64,000 bases of DNA. It comes from Desulfovibrio sp. JC022 (GTDB lineage Bacteria; Desulfobacterota; Desulfovibrionia; Desulfovibrionales; Desulfovibrionaceae). Both the position numbers and the translations under genes were made by a program. The stretch covers positions 414,180 through 478,179 of the forward strand of contig NZ_VOPZ01000007.1 in the NCBI RefSeq assembly GCF_010470665.1, given 5' to 3'. Positions 53,315-62,521 of this stretch are shown piece after piece (within the stretch, counting starts at the first letter, position 1; each line of letters opens with the position of its first letter). The notes under the pieces were generated by a model, which was not told where the DNA came from, did no database searches, and worked only from the letters and a program-made list of their open reading frames with translations.

Positions 53315-54617
53315 TTGAATTGCGCTCCGCCCTTTCGTTATCTTCAGGAGTCAGACTGAGGGTATCATCCCAATCAGAAATAAGTTTTTCAATACCGATT
53401 GCTTTTTCCTCGGCTCCGTCTTCCTTGAGTTGCAGATTGCAATCAGCGCAATTGCGATCACAATAATTACTATCGTAGGATTCCGGCTCAGTGTAGGTTG
53501 TGATAACCCCTTCATAATTTCGCAGCACCACCTTATTGGCGGCCCATGAAACAATGTAGTTGGGCATCACCGGAATCTTACCGCCACCACCCGGAGCATC
53601 CACAACATAGGTAGGCACGGCAAAACCGCTGGTATGCCCGCGCAGACTTTCAAGAATCTCAATTCCCTTGCCCACTGGGGTGCGGAAATGGCTGAGGCCT
53701 TCGGAAAGATCGCACTGGTAGAGGTAATATGGACGGACCCGGTTCTTAACCAGCTTCTGGTTCAGGGTCTTGATCAAACGCGGGCAATCGTTGACTCCTG
53801 CCAGCAACACACTCTGATTGCCAAGAGGAATTCCTGCATCGGCCAGCTTGGCAAGAGCGCGTCTGGAGGAATCAGTCACTTCCCTAGGATGGTTGAAATG
53901 GGTGTTGATCCAGAGCGGATGATGCTTCTTGAGCATATTCACCAGATTGTCAGTAATGCGGTAAGGCAGAACAACCGGCATGCGGGTCCCGATACGGATG
54001 ACCTCCACATGCTCAATCTCACCGAGTTTGGTCAAAATCCAATCCAGCTTTTCATCTGAAAGCATAAACGGGTCACCGCCGGAAAGCAGCACATCACGCA
54101 CCTGCGGAGTGTTGCGAATATATTCGATCCCCTGCTCCAACTGTGTGCGGGAAGGAATGGAATCCTGATCGCCTACTTTGCGCTTGCGGGTGCAATGCCT
54201 GCAATACATGGAGCAAAGGTTACTGATATGAAAAAGCACCCGGTCCGGGTAACGGTGGGTCAGGCCGGGCACGGGACTGTCTTCATCCTCATGCAGCGGG
54301 TCGGTCATATCGCAGCGTTCAATCTTCAGCTCTTCCGGGCTGGGAAAAGATTGCTGGAACACAGGATCATTTTCATAATCTTCCACATCAATCAGTGAAA
54401 GATAATAAGGAGTGATTGCCAGCGGGAATTTCCGCACAGTCAGCTCATGTTTTTTACGTTCAGCATCAGTGAATTTAATACCAAGAACTTTTTCCAAGCC
54501 GGAGACAGCCCTGATTGTGTTACGGATGTGCCACTTCCAGTCAGTCCAATCAGACTTGGATGATTCATCATCAATCACGCATGCCAGTGTTTCCTGTCGT
54601 TCTGTATAAACAGTCAT
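53304..54617 (-). CDS. ablA: Lysine 2,3-aminomutase
   Basis: A 437-residue radical SAM/PLP enzyme converting L-lysine to beta-lysine. The SAM cluster cysteines are C135, C139 and C142 (CSMYCRHC). The PLP-binding lysine region reads [16 protein letters not shown], and C-terminal zinc-type cysteines are in [11 protein letters not shown]. Downstream overlap with ablB indicates osmolyte synthesis rather than lysine fermentation. It begins 14 bases after an amino-acid ABC transporter ATPase gene on the same strand, which suggests lysine uptake feeds it. Ribosome binding site AGGA. Confidence 0.93.
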   Translation of the reverse strand: MTVYTERQETLACVIDDESSKSDWTDWKWHIRNTIRAVSGLEKVLGIKFTDAERKKHELTVRKFPLAITPYYLSLIDVEDYENDPVFQQSFPSPEELKIERCDMTDPLHEDEDSPVPGLTHRYPDRVLFHISNLCSMYCRHCTRKRKVGDQDSIPSRTQLEQGIEYIRNTPQVRDVLLSGGDPFMLSDEKLDWILTKLGEIEHVEVIRIGTRMPVVLPYRITDNLVNMLKKHHPLWINTHFNHPREVTDSSRRALAKLADAGIPLGNQSVLLAGVNDCPRLIKTLNQKLVKNRVRPYYLYQCDLSEGLSHFRTPVGKGIEILESLRGHTSGFAVPTYVVDAPGGGGKIPVMPNYIVSWAANKVVLRNYEGVITTYTEPESYDSNYCDRNCADCNLQLKEDGAEEKAIGIEKLISDWDDTLSLTPEDNERAERNSNVA

Positions 54618-54631
54618 AATTTCCTGTATTT

Positions 54632-55363
54632 TTATAATATTTGAGAGAGGAATTCCTGCGTCCGCTGCTCTGCCGGAGCAGAGAACAGACGGGACGGGCT
54701 GTCCTGTTCAAGAATCACGCCCTGATCCATAAAGGCTACGGAATCCGCTACCTCATTTGCAAAATTCATTTCATGGGTCACAACCATCATGGTCATGCCG
54801 TCATCAGCTAGATCACGCATAACCGTGAGCACTTCGCCGACCAGCTCCGGGTCAAGGGCAGAAGTAGGTTCATCAAAAAGCATTACTTCCGGCTCCATTG
54901 CCAAGGCGCGGGCAATGGCAACCCTCTGTTTCTGACCGCCGGATAAAGTTTCAGGATACGCAGCGGCCTTATCAGCCATGCCCACTTTATCTAAAAAGGA
55001 CATACCCAGATCCACAGCTTCCTTCTTAGGCATTTTACGTACCTGTGTGGGACCTTCAGTAACGTTGCCCAGCACACTCATATGCGGAAAAAGATTGAAG
55101 TGCTGGAAAACCATACCCACCCGGCTACGCATGGAATTGATTTCCTTTTCATCGCTGGGGACCATATCCCCGTTGATGCTGATCTCGCCTTTGGTATATG
55201 TCTCAAGACGGTTTACGCATCTGAGCAGCGTGGACTTGCCGGAACCGCTGGCACCGATAACCACAACCACATCGGAATTCCCCACATTGAGATCAATTCC
55301 CTTGAGCACGTGGTTGCTGTCGAACCATTTATGAACGTTTTCTATACTGATAGTTTCCTGCAC
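54632..55363 (-). CDS. Polar amino-acid ABC transporter ATP-binding protein
   Basis: A 243-residue ATPase of the GlnQ/HisP type: Walker [14 protein letters not shown] (about residues 35-47), Q-loop FQHFNLFPH, signature [15 protein letters not shown] and Walker [13 protein letters not shown]. It powers import through the adjacent permease and binding protein. The gene order binding protein, permease, ATPase, then ablA suggests lysine as substrate, by inference. Confidence 0.92.
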   Translation of the reverse strand: MQETISIENVHKWFDSNHVLKGIDLNVGNSDVVVVIGASGSGKSTLLRCVNRLETYTKGEISINGDMVPSDEKEINSMRSRVGMVFQHFNLFPHMSVLGNVTEGPTQVRKMPKKEAVDLGMSFLDKVGMADKAAAYPETLSGGQKQRVAIARALAMEPEVMLFDEPTSALDPELVGEVLTVMRDLADDGMTMMVVTHEMNFANEVADSVAFMDQGVILEQDSPSRLFSAPAEQRTQEFLSQIL

Positions 55364-55372
55364 AGTTTCTCC

Positions 55373-56029
55373 TTAAGCCCTGCTGGTATCGAGCTTTCTT
55401 TCGATGACGTGAAAGAGAAAAGTAAACGCACCGGTATAAATAAGGTAAAAGACTCCGGCTATGGTCAGCATTTCCATCATCATGAAATTGGAAGAGGCCA
55501 ATTGCTGCGATTTAAGCAGCAGTTCATTAATGGTGATTGTGCTGGCAAGGGACGAATCCTTCAAAGCAATGATGAACTGGTTTCCCAAGGCAGGGATCGC
55601 ACGCTTGAAAGCCTGCGGCAGGATAATCCTGACCATTGCCCGCGGGTAACTCATCCCGATGCTGCGCGCTGCTTCCATCTGCCCGGAGGAGATGGAGGAA
55701 ATCGCGCCCCTGAAAATCTCGGCAATGTAGGCACCGTTGTGAACTCCCAAAGCCAGAACAGCAGCCGGAAGAGCGGAAAGCCCGATAAGGCTGCGCATGC
55801 CGAAATAAATAAACAACAGTTGCAACAGGAGCGGAGTTCCGCGAATCAAGTAGATGTATGCATGAGCGGGAAGATTGAACATCCGCTTATCGGAAATGCG
55901 CATGAATACGGTGATGAGGCCGAGGACAAAACCAAGAAGAATACCGAGCACGGTAATCTCAAGGGTCATCCATGCCGCCGGGAGAAAATATGGAATATAC
56001 TCCGGCAGGCTGGTAAAATCGAAATACAT
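55373..56029 (-). CDS. Polar amino-acid ABC transporter permease
   Basis: From ATG 56029 (AGGA 6 bases upstream) the protein has 218 residues and about five helices. It carries the HisM/GlnP-type loop EIFRGAISSISSGQMEAARS and GMSYPRAMVRIILPQAFKRA, the EAA contact with the ATPase. An in-frame start 18 bases earlier lies too near the terminator-like hairpin to be likely. The gap to the ATPase gene is 9 bases. Confidence 0.9.
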   Translation of the reverse strand: MYFDFTSLPEYIPYFLPAAWMTLEITVLGILLGFVLGLITVFMRISDKRMFNLPAHAYIYLIRGTPLLLQLLFIYFGMRSLIGLSALPAAVLALGVHNGAYIAEIFRGAISSISSGQMEAARSIGMSYPRAMVRIILPQAFKRAIPALGNQFIIALKDSSLASTITINELLLKSQQLASSNFMMMEMLTIAGVFYLIYTGAFTFLFHVIERKLDTSRA

Positions 56030-56045
56030 CTTTTTTCCTTTGCTC

Positions 56046-56070
56046 AAAAAAAAGGAGGCCTTACGCCCCC
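56046..56070 (-). terminator. Attenuating terminator between binding protein and permease
   Basis: Minus-strand GGGGGC-GTAAG-GCCTCC (one G-U) followed by eight T lies 10 bases after the binding-protein stop. Partial termination here would give excess binding protein. Confidence 0.75.
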
Positions 56071-56080
56071 TTATTCTTAT

Positions 56081-56866
56081 CTATTTCTTGGTAATATCTA
56101 CCTTAAGCCATTTCTTACTAAGCTCAGTAAGCGTACCGTCTTCATGCATATGTTTAAGTATCTTGTTCACCTCATCCGTAAGGGTTTTATCTTCCTTGCG
56201 AAAAGCAACAGCGATATCTTCCTTACGCAGCGGAGAACCGAGAGGCTTAATTTCAAACTTACCGCTATTCATGGCATTCACGCCCACAACACGGTCAGTG
56301 ATAACACCGTCAATTACGCCGCCGGAAAGTTCTGTAAGAGTGTGGGTATCGTCCTTGTAGAGACGGATATCAGTAACGCCGAGGTCTTTGGCGTCCTGCT
56401 CAAAAGTAGTTCCGGTAACCAGCCCTACGGCCTTGGCCTTCAGCTCATCAGCAGACTTGAAAGGTCCGTCCGCGCGGACAAACATCTGCGCGCCGGAGTA
56501 GTAATACGGGGTGGAAAAATCCACGACCTTTTTACGCTGCTCCGTAGCTGCCATACTGCCGAGGATTCCGCTGTAGATGCCGGAACGCAGCCCTTCGATG
56601 ATTCCGCTCCACTCGGTGGTGACGGGTTTCAATTTCACGCCCAGTCTTTTAGCAACCTCTTTGGCTACATCCACATCAAAGCCGACCAGCTCATTCTGCT
56701 TGTTGAAATAGTTGAAAGGAGGATAGCCGCCACTCATGGCAAAGCTGACTTCCCCGGCTTCTTTGACCTTCGCAAGTCCGGCTTTTTCCTGCTGAGCGCA
56801 ACCGGTAAAAGCCACAGCGACAAACAGCGTGAACACCGCAAGGTATAAGGCAGCAAAACGTTTCAT
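56081..56866 (-). CDS. Amino-acid-binding lipoprotein of the ABC transporter (family 3)
   Basis: A 261-residue solute-binding protein. The signal ends in a lipobox (VAFTGC, C22), so the mature protein is lipid-anchored. Family-3 motifs: SFAMSGGYPPFNYFNKQNEL, VGFDVDVAKEVAKRLG, TEWSGIIEGLRSGIYSGILG and the C-terminal LKHMHEDGTLTELSKKW. It is the first gene of the operon running through permease, ATPase, ablA, ablB and the betaine-type binding protein. Lysine is the suggested ligand from context. AGGAG precedes the ATG. Confidence 0.9.
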   Translation of the reverse strand: MKRFAALYLAVFTLFVAVAFTGCAQQEKAGLAKVKEAGEVSFAMSGGYPPFNYFNKQNELVGFDVDVAKEVAKRLGVKLKPVTTEWSGIIEGLRSGIYSGILGSMAATEQRKKVVDFSTPYYYSGAQMFVRADGPFKSADELKAKAVGLVTGTTFEQDAKDLGVTDIRLYKDDTHTLTELSGGVIDGVITDRVVGVNAMNSGKFEIKPLGSPLRKEDIAVAFRKEDKTLTDEVNKILKHMHEDGTLTELSKKWLKVDITKK

Positions 56867-56908
56867 GTTTTCTCCTGAATATGTGAACTAATTTTGAGGA
56901 TACACACT

Positions 56909-56928
56909 CTTATATATCATTATATAAG
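56909..56928. promoter_or_regulatory. Palindrome overlapping a TATAAT box upstream of the operon
   Basis: CTTATATA-TCAT-TATATAAG is a perfect 8+8 palindrome. On the minus strand it contains TATAAT about 50 bases before the binding-protein ATG, so a repressor bound here would block the promoter. Confidence 0.45.
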
Positions 56929-57152
56929 AAGATGAAGTGGAGTTTTGAATATCACTACGATGCACATACGAAAGACCAAGAAAGAAAAACAATGCAACAA
57001 ATGAGAATACAATAGTTACAATTGCATTTCGTAAGTTATCATTTGCTATATCTTCGGCTTTCATTTGTGTGCAGATAGGTAAAAAAGTAAATCAACTATT
57101 CCTGTCGTTGCTCAGGACAATACAGACTTACCATCTACCCACAAGGCGATCT

Positions 57153-57186
57153 ATTGGGTACTCATTGGGTATAGAGACTACCCAGT
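57153..57186. repeat. Short direct and inverted repeats beyond the LuxR gene
   Basis: ATTGGGTA occurs at 57153-57160 and 57164-57171, and TACCCAGT at 57179-57186 forms a short hairpin with them. The cluster lies between the regulator's stop and the amino-acid operon promoter; it could be a regulator site or a weak stem-loop. The rest of 56929-57190 holds no gene. Confidence 0.35.
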
Positions 57187-57190
57187 ATGG

Positions 57191-58408
57191 TTACGAACCC
57201 ACCTGATGCTTGAGATAAGAAATCAATGAAACGCTCTTACCCTGCAAGCCAAGCTTACGGCGAATATTTTTGCGGTGAGTGCGGACTGTATCTGCTGTGA
57301 TTGAAAGGAGTTCGCCTATACGTTCGGTGCCTTTACCGGCCTCAATATAACGGCAGATTTCAACTTCACGGGGAGTGAGCTTAAGCAGCAAATCTTCAAA
57401 CTGATCACCGGTCTCCCCGGCCAGGGCGGAGAGACGTTCTTTGATGAACCGACCAAAACTCCGGCGCATCTGCGGCACAGGCTCCTTAATCATACGGTCA
57501 AGAGCAGGCATAATCTGTTCACGGACCTGCAAGGCAAAATCCTCATGCATGTCCTTTTTTTCTTCTTCAACTGACTCAATAACGGTACGCAGGGCCACAT
57601 TCATACCGTCAACCTGCTCACGAGTTTCTTCAAGCCCTGTTTCAAGGCGCTGAATATCGGTCATGTCGCGCAGTCCGAGATGAAAAACTGTGCCGGTCTG
57701 AAGACGGACTTTGTGCATAGTCAGCTCAACAGGAATTTTCTTCCCGGAACTATGTCTCGCTGTAAGTAATTCATCAAAGGGAACCGGAATTTCAGTGGTA
57801 CAGGTTTCAAAATGTTCCCGCACCACTTTGGAAGATTTCGCACTGAATATACTCAAACAACTATTACCGGAAAGAGCACAGCTGCGGCCGAAGAGCCTCT
57901 CTGCGGCGGGATTGGAAGTGAGTATGCGAAAAGTAGAATCTGCCAGGAAAGTAGGGTCCTGCGCCGCTTCAAACAAAGCATTAAAAAGGGCAATGCTGTC
58001 ATCAAGAGCCGCAATATTATCTTCCATGCGCTCTTCGTAAGCTTCGTGCAATTCCACAAAAGGGGCGTTATTGGTGACAACGGCAACATACCCCTCAGAG
58101 CAATACGGGCCGGCAAGGGGAATCAATCGCAGCGAATAGCTCCCTCCGCTCTCCCCATAAGGAATCTCATGAACCCCTGCCACAGGATATGCTTTAATAA
58201 AATCTTCAATGCCGGAAGCTTCCACGCCCAGAATATTCCAGAGCCGCCGCCCTTCCAAAGGACACTCAAAAAACTCCACCACCCGTGCGCTGGCTGAACA
58301 GATGCGCCCGCCGCCATCAGTAAAAAGGATAAAATCAGAAAAGGATTCAAAAACTTCGGAAATAGGTTCAGGGAGACGTTCAAAATTGTCGTCTGTATTT
58401 GAGCTCAC
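57191..58408 (-). CDS. PAS-domain LuxR-family transcriptional regulator
   Basis: The GTG at 58408 with AGGA 7 bases upstream gives 405 residues; a TTG further upstream lacks a ribosome binding site. Two PAS domains are visible (about residues 20-125, FILFTDGGGRICSASARVVE; and 150-265, FLADSTFRILTSNPAAERLF). A coiled linker follows (270-315), then a LuxR/GerE helix-turn-helix (LTPREVEICRYIEAGKGTER and ITADTVRTHRKNIRRKLGL). It probably senses a small molecule or redox cue in the cytosol. No cognate kinase is nearby. Targets are unknown; the osmolyte operon downstream is the nearest candidate. Confidence 0.85.
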   Translation of the reverse strand: MSSNTDDNFERLPEPISEVFESFSDFILFTDGGGRICSASARVVEFFECPLEGRRLWNILGVEASGIEDFIKAYPVAGVHEIPYGESGGSYSLRLIPLAGPYCSEGYVAVVTNNAPFVELHEAYEERMEDNIAALDDSIALFNALFEAAQDPTFLADSTFRILTSNPAAERLFGRSCALSGNSCLSIFSAKSSKVVREHFETCTTEIPVPFDELLTARHSSGKKIPVELTMHKVRLQTGTVFHLGLRDMTDIQRLETGLEETREQVDGMNVALRTVIESVEEEKKDMHEDFALQVREQIMPALDRMIKEPVPQMRRSFGRFIKERLSALAGETGDQFEDLLLKLTPREVEICRYIEAGKGTERIGELLSITADTVRTHRKNIRRKLGLQGKSVSLISYLKHQVGS

Positions 58409-58534
58409 GGGGAGTTCCTGTGCTTGATAATTAATTGAAGTATAACTTCTTAACAAGCAATTCAGGTTAATTCAAATGTGATGAGGTTTAGATCTAAATT
58501 TGAGAAGACAAGCGTAACGTAATATTTTTTAAAC

Positions 58535-58572
58535 GAAAAAAGGCTCAGCTTAAAATTCAAGCCAAGCCTTTT
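58535..58572 (-). terminator. Terminator of the small hypothetical gene
   Basis: Minus-strand AAAAGGCT...AGCCTTTT with an inner GCTT/AAGC stem, followed by further T. Confidence 0.8.
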
Positions 58573-58617
58573 GTAGAAAGCAGAAATTTTAAAGTATCCG
58601 TAAACCAGAACAAGAAT

Positions 58618-58908
58618 CTAGTGCCCTTCACATACATGCTTACTTGGAGCCCATCCATCCATATACCATGCCCGCGCGCCCTGAATCTGCAAGCCGTGAT
58701 AGCGTACGTACTCAAGCTCCTCATCGGAATAAGCATGCCCTTCAATAGGCATAAGAGCGTCGACCTCCGTGGGGCCGTAAGCATCATTGGAGGCATCAGC
58801 GACAAATACGGGCTGCCCTATCGCCCCTGAAGGGTGCTTAATGGTCAACTTTCCAAGTCCAATCCCCTCTGCCATGCATGGAATTTCTATGTCATGAACG
58901 ATATCCAT
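58618..58908 (-). CDS. Hypothetical 96-residue protein
   Basis: From ATG 58908 (AGGAG 7-8 bases upstream) the protein has 96 residues. It is acidic, with no membrane segment: MDIVHDIEIPCMAEGIGLGK, a GQPVFVADASNDAYGP turn region and a Trp-rich end GARAWYMDGWAPSKHVCEGH with two cysteines overall and several histidines. I do not recognise the family. A dedicated terminator and good ribosome binding site support it as a gene. An in-frame ATG at 58956 is less likely. Confidence 0.6.
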   Translation of the reverse strand: MDIVHDIEIPCMAEGIGLGKLTIKHPSGAIGQPVFVADASNDAYGPTEVDALMPIEGHAYSDEELEYVRYHGLQIQGARAWYMDGWAPSKHVCEGH

Positions 58909-59134
58909 TTTGAATCTCCTTGAATTTGCTAAATGAAGCCAGATAGTACTGATCAATAAATTATGCTGTCATATTAAGCATAATATTTTGAGATGGACAA
59001 TATGGTGGTTCTGCCTAGGGAAATGGCATCGATGGGGGGGTACTGTATCCCCAAATCAGAATATTCCTGCTGGATTATTCATACGTTTCTGCGATATAGA
59101 GCAGCTATCAGAAGAACAATTACTTGCGAGGAAT

Positions 59135-60913
59135 TTGATGGGCTGTTGTATCGGAGAGAAGCATAGCAACTGGTGTCAGGATAACCCCACAGGTCCCAGT
59201 TACCCCCCTGTTTACATAGATAAAGATGGAAATGAGTACTGCATTTTTCACGCACCTGCGGAATGCAAGTTTGTTGAGTTGTATGATGAGCGTAAAGGTG
59301 GAGAGCAACCTTCTTTAATGGCTGGGGAGGACTTTAATCAGCTTGTGTTTGATCGGATACAGGGGGTTATTGATGCTGGGGAGGATGAGGAAGCTGATAA
59401 TTTCTCAGGATACCCCGAAAGTTGGAACCCTCGTTGTAATTTTGCAGGAACTATTTTTCACAAAGGAATATATCAACCTAACTTCCTTGAATCTTTCGAC
59501 ATAGATTTACCCCCCACATCTTTTCATGCATGTGAATTTCATGGCCGTAGTAATTTTTCTAAAACTACATTTAATGGCGTAGCTTCTTTTACTATGGCTA
59601 AATTCCATAAATCAATAACTATCAGAAACACAACTTTTAAAAGCATAGCTGATTTTAGTTATTCCACGTTCAAATCACGTGCTTCATTTTTCGCAACTCA
59701 ATTTAGGAACGAGACATACTTTCAATTTTGCCGCTTTTTAGGATATACAAAATTTGAAAAATCAAAACTTAAAACAAATGTTGGATTTCTTAAATGTGAA
59801 TTTGATGATGTCAAATTTGATAGCACCCATTTTTTAATGCGAACATTTTTCATAAAAAGTATTTTTAATAAATCTGCATACTTTGACAATTGTACTTTTA
59901 ATGACGTTTCTTTTGAGGAAGCAAAATCCCAAAAAGCATTCCGCATTCAGGATTCAACTTTAAACGAATCTAACTTCAACAGTATGATTTTTCATGGTTC
60001 TATAGATTTCAACAACTCAGAATTTTCTAATACTGCTGACTTCACAAATACTATTTTTCTAAACTATTCGAATTTTAAAAATACAAAATTTCAAGGAACA
60101 GCATTATTCCTTCATACCCATTTCAAAGAATGGACCTATTTCCGCAATGCAGCCTTCAAAGGAGAAACAACCTTCGCAGGAGCAATCTCAAAAGAAACCA
60201 TCCTCATAGAATCCACAGATCTTTCAAATCTAAAGCTAACCGAAACCAACATCGAATCCTTCCAATTCACAGAATGCACATGGCCCACAATAAATGGACG
60301 GAAAGCTATCTACGATGAAAAAATTGCCCTCGAATCGGACCAAACACCCGACTACCTGAAACTCGAAGAAATCTACCGCCGCCTAAAAAAAATAGCCCGC
60401 CAAAACAACGATGAAATGCAGACCTCGGCTTGGCATTACAAAGAAAAAGAAATGATGCGCAAAAGACTCCGCCAAGAAAACGGACCGGGAGTCATCGAAA
60501 AAATCGCAGCAAAAGCTTGCGCATGCCTGCCCTGCGACATTGAAAGGACAAAAGAAAAATTTTCCAAACTACTCACGTTAACCGAAAAACAACGCACCCC
60601 ATTCCTGCGATTCCTTAACTCCGCCTACTGGATAGTCTCGGGCTACGGCGAAGAACCACTTCGAGCCGGAATCTGGATGCTGATCTTCATATTAGGCGCA
60701 ATACTCCCCGCCTTCTTCGGCCCGGAAGTTAATCAAGTAACAAATACGCTCTCAGATTTCATCAAAGGCTGGATGTGGTACATGCCACTTATGAAAGTAA
60801 GCGACGTAGATGCCACTGGATGGAATTACCTATTCAAAGCTATCTTCAATGTAACCATCTCAATCCAAGCCGCCCTCTTCGCCTTCGCCCTGCGCAACAA
60901 ACTAAGAAGATAA
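59135..60913 (+). CDS. Pentapeptide-repeat protein with C-terminal membrane helices
   Basis: The chosen ATG at 59135 has GAGG 6 bases upstream and gives 592 residues; the same frame is open to 58988 (TTG) without a ribosome binding site. The N-terminus has a Cys/His cluster (CCIGEKHSNWCQ and YCIFHAPAECK). Residues about 110-400 are pentapeptide repeats of the A(D/N)LXX/F-rich kind (FSKTTFNGVASFTMAKF), forming a right-handed beta helix. A helical segment follows, then two or three hydrophobic segments near the end (IWMLIFILGAILPAFFG). Composition shifts from AT-rich to GC-richer after about 60.15 kb, suggesting a mosaic. Function is unknown. Confidence 0.7.
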   Translation: MMGCCIGEKHSNWCQDNPTGPSYPPVYIDKDGNEYCIFHAPAECKFVELYDERKGGEQPSLMAGEDFNQLVFDRIQGVIDAGEDEEADNFSGYPESWNPRCNFAGTIFHKGIYQPNFLESFDIDLPPTSFHACEFHGRSNFSKTTFNGVASFTMAKFHKSITIRNTTFKSIADFSYSTFKSRASFFATQFRNETYFQFCRFLGYTKFEKSKLKTNVGFLKCEFDDVKFDSTHFLMRTFFIKSIFNKSAYFDNCTFNDVSFEEAKSQKAFRIQDSTLNESNFNSMIFHGSIDFNNSEFSNTADFTNTIFLNYSNFKNTKFQGTALFLHTHFKEWTYFRNAAFKGETTFAGAISKETILIESTDLSNLKLTETNIESFQFTECTWPTINGRKAIYDEKIALESDQTPDYLKLEEIYRRLKKIARQNNDEMQTSAWHYKEKEMMRKRLRQENGPGVIEKIAAKACACLPCDIERTKEKFSKLLTLTEKQRTPFLRFLNSAYWIVSGYGEEPLRAGIWMLIFILGAILPAFFGPEVNQVTNTLSDFIKGWMWYMPLMKVSDVDATGWNYLFKAIFNVTISIQAALFAFALRNKLRR

Positions 60914-60955
60914 AAAATCCGGTCCGAGCATGATGCTTGGACCGGATTTTTCTTT
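60914..60955 (+). terminator. Terminator of the pentapeptide-repeat gene
   Basis: AAAATCCGGTCC pairs perfectly with GGACCGGATTTT over a 13-base loop containing GCAT/ATGC; T-run follows. Confidence 0.92.
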
Positions 60956-60968
60956 CAGAAAAGTAAAA

Positions 60969-60995
60969 GGGTGCTAGACTTAACGTCTAACACCC
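60969..60995 (-). terminator. Former tRNA-Lys terminator
   Basis: GGGTG-TAGAC pairs with GTCTA-CACCC with one mismatch; on the minus strand CCCTTTTACTTTTC follows. It lies 11 bases beyond the tRNA-Lys 3' fragment, as expected for its original terminator. Confidence 0.7.
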
Positions 60996-61006
60996 TGTAT
61001 TTACTG

Positions 61007-61052
61007 TGGTAGGCCACCAAGGACTTGAACCTTGAACCAACGGATTAAGAGT
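61007..61052 (-). other. Attachment-site remnant: 3' part of tRNA-Lys (CTT)
   Basis: The minus strand reads ACTCTTAATCC..., the 3' anticodon side, variable loop, T arm (CAAGG-TTCAAGT-CCTTG), acceptor 3' strand GTGGCCT, discriminator A and CCA. Upstream bases do not form a D arm or an acceptor 5' strand (AGGCCAC would be needed), so the tRNA is cut at the anticodon loop. An integrase gene begins about 230-270 bases away. This is the 46-bp att core left by an element integrated in tRNA-Lys; the intact tRNA should lie at the element's other end. Bases 61053-61284 hold no gene. Confidence 0.8.
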
Positions 61053-61322
61053 ACCGGCCTGCCGAATTTATCCCGCCTTAACGAAGCCATAAGTTGTTTA
61101 ATTCAAAGAACAACACTCTTTAACCTACCTTATATGATTTAAGCAAAAATTACCTTATTTAGGGATTTTTATGGGGAATAGCATGGGGAATACACGCCCC
61201 ACCCCTGCGGAATCCCACGGATGAATTATGGGAAATTAGAGCAAAAATTGCTCTTCCCCACAAACAGGTAAAAAAGGTAAGGTCATGGCTGCCAAAAAAG
61301 AAATAAAACCGCATACAAAGGC

Positions 61323-62429
61323 GTGTTTTACATCACCAGCACCAACCCCACAACCGGGGCAAATGAGAGAATCTACTACATCCGTTATTATAAGAACGGA
61401 AAATCCATCGAAGAGAAAGCCGGTCGCCAGCATCAGGACCGCATGACGCCCGCCAAAGCCAACCGACTCCGAGTACTGCGCATTGAAGGCCGGGTTGACT
61501 CCAATGAAGAGCGCAGGGAAAAAGTCCGCGCCAAACGCGCCCAGAAGAACGTCAGCCGACTTTGGGAAGCTTTTTATGACGCCAAGCAGGAAAACAGGAG
61601 CATAAAAGATGACCGCAACCGCTGGCGCAGCTACCTGCTCAAGGATTTCGGCAACAAGCTGCCCGAAGAAATCGCCACGCTGGATGTGGACAACCTCCGC
61701 CGCAAACTTCAGGATCGCGGCCTTGCTCCCGGCACAGTCAAACAGGGCTTGGTCCTGCTGAAACGTATTCTGAATTTTGCAGCCAAGCGTGGCCTGTGCG
61801 AACCTATCAATTCCGGTCGGCTTCATTTTGAAATGCCAAAACTCAACAACACTAAAACCGAAGACCTGACCGGCAAACAACTCGCAAGGCTTCTAGAAGC
61901 GATTGAGAACGAACCGAACAAGTCAGCAGGCAGCCTAATGCTCATGGCCCTGTACACTGGCATGCGTAAGGGCGAAATTTACAGGCTGCAATGGCAGGAT
62001 ATTGATTTCGAGCGCGGTTTCATTTTGATCCGTGCCCCCAAGGGCGGAATTGACCAGCGTATCCCCATAAACACCCCGGCCAGAAATGTTCTTGAAGATC
62101 AGCAGACCAGAACCGGCAACTCCGAATGGATATTCCCCGGTAGATTTGAAGGACACGTCAAGGACATGCGCGAACATCTTGAGCGCATCCGCACCAATGC
62201 GGGGCTGCCCAAAGACTTCCGGCCCATGCACGGCTTGCGGCACGTCTTCGCCTCTACCCTAGCCAGTTCCGGGCAGGTGGATATGTACACCCTGCAAAAG
62301 CTGCTTACCCACAAAAGCCCGGCCATGGTTCAAAGATATGCCCACCTGCGTGATGATGCCATGCAGCGGGCCAGCGAGGTTGCCGGGGATATGTATAAGG
62401 CTATGCAGAAGAAGAAAACTACGGCTTGA
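61323..62429 (+). CDS. Tyrosine recombinase (phage-type integrase), 5' end frameshifted
   Basis: A 368-residue integrase counted from GTG 61323. It has an N-terminal three-stranded DNA-binding segment (IYYIRYYKNGKSIEEKAG), a core-binding SAM-like domain (about 75-165) and the catalytic domain with R in LYTGMRKGEIYRLQW, H-x-x-R in MHGLRHVFAS, the second H in LTHKS and the nucleophile Y in VQRYAHL. In the same frame upstream lies K-R-N-K-T-A-Y-K-G before the GTG, typical of such integrases. The matching ATG (61285, MAAKK) is in a frame one base off, joined at a run of six A. The gene is next to its att site. Confidence 0.88.
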   Translation: MFYITSTNPTTGANERIYYIRYYKNGKSIEEKAGRQHQDRMTPAKANRLRVLRIEGRVDSNEERREKVRAKRAQKNVSRLWEAFYDAKQENRSIKDDRNRWRSYLLKDFGNKLPEEIATLDVDNLRRKLQDRGLAPGTVKQGLVLLKRILNFAAKRGLCEPINSGRLHFEMPKLNNTKTEDLTGKQLARLLEAIENEPNKSAGSLMLMALYTGMRKGEIYRLQWQDIDFERGFILIRAPKGGIDQRIPINTPARNVLEDQQTRTGNSEWIFPGRFEGHVKDMREHLERIRTNAGLPKDFRPMHGLRHVFASTLASSGQVDMYTLQKLLTHKSPAMVQRYAHLRDDAMQRASEVAGDMYKAMQKKKTTA

Positions 62430-62521
62430 GCGGGGCTTCCATTCAAGCTGCCGAAAATTAAAATCCCCCACATTGACCTGCCCTGCAATCGTGGTTAAAG
62501 TTCAAATATAAGGAGACTGAA

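Noticed and set aside
55082-56848. Long plus-strand open frame (588 codons) over the ABC transporter genes
   Set aside because: It is antisense to a well-supported ATPase, permease and binding protein and shows no family motif; it is a composition shadow.
61007-61085. Calling a complete tRNA at the 3' fragment of tRNA-Lys
   Set aside because: The D arm and acceptor 5' strand are absent; only the 3' half is present.
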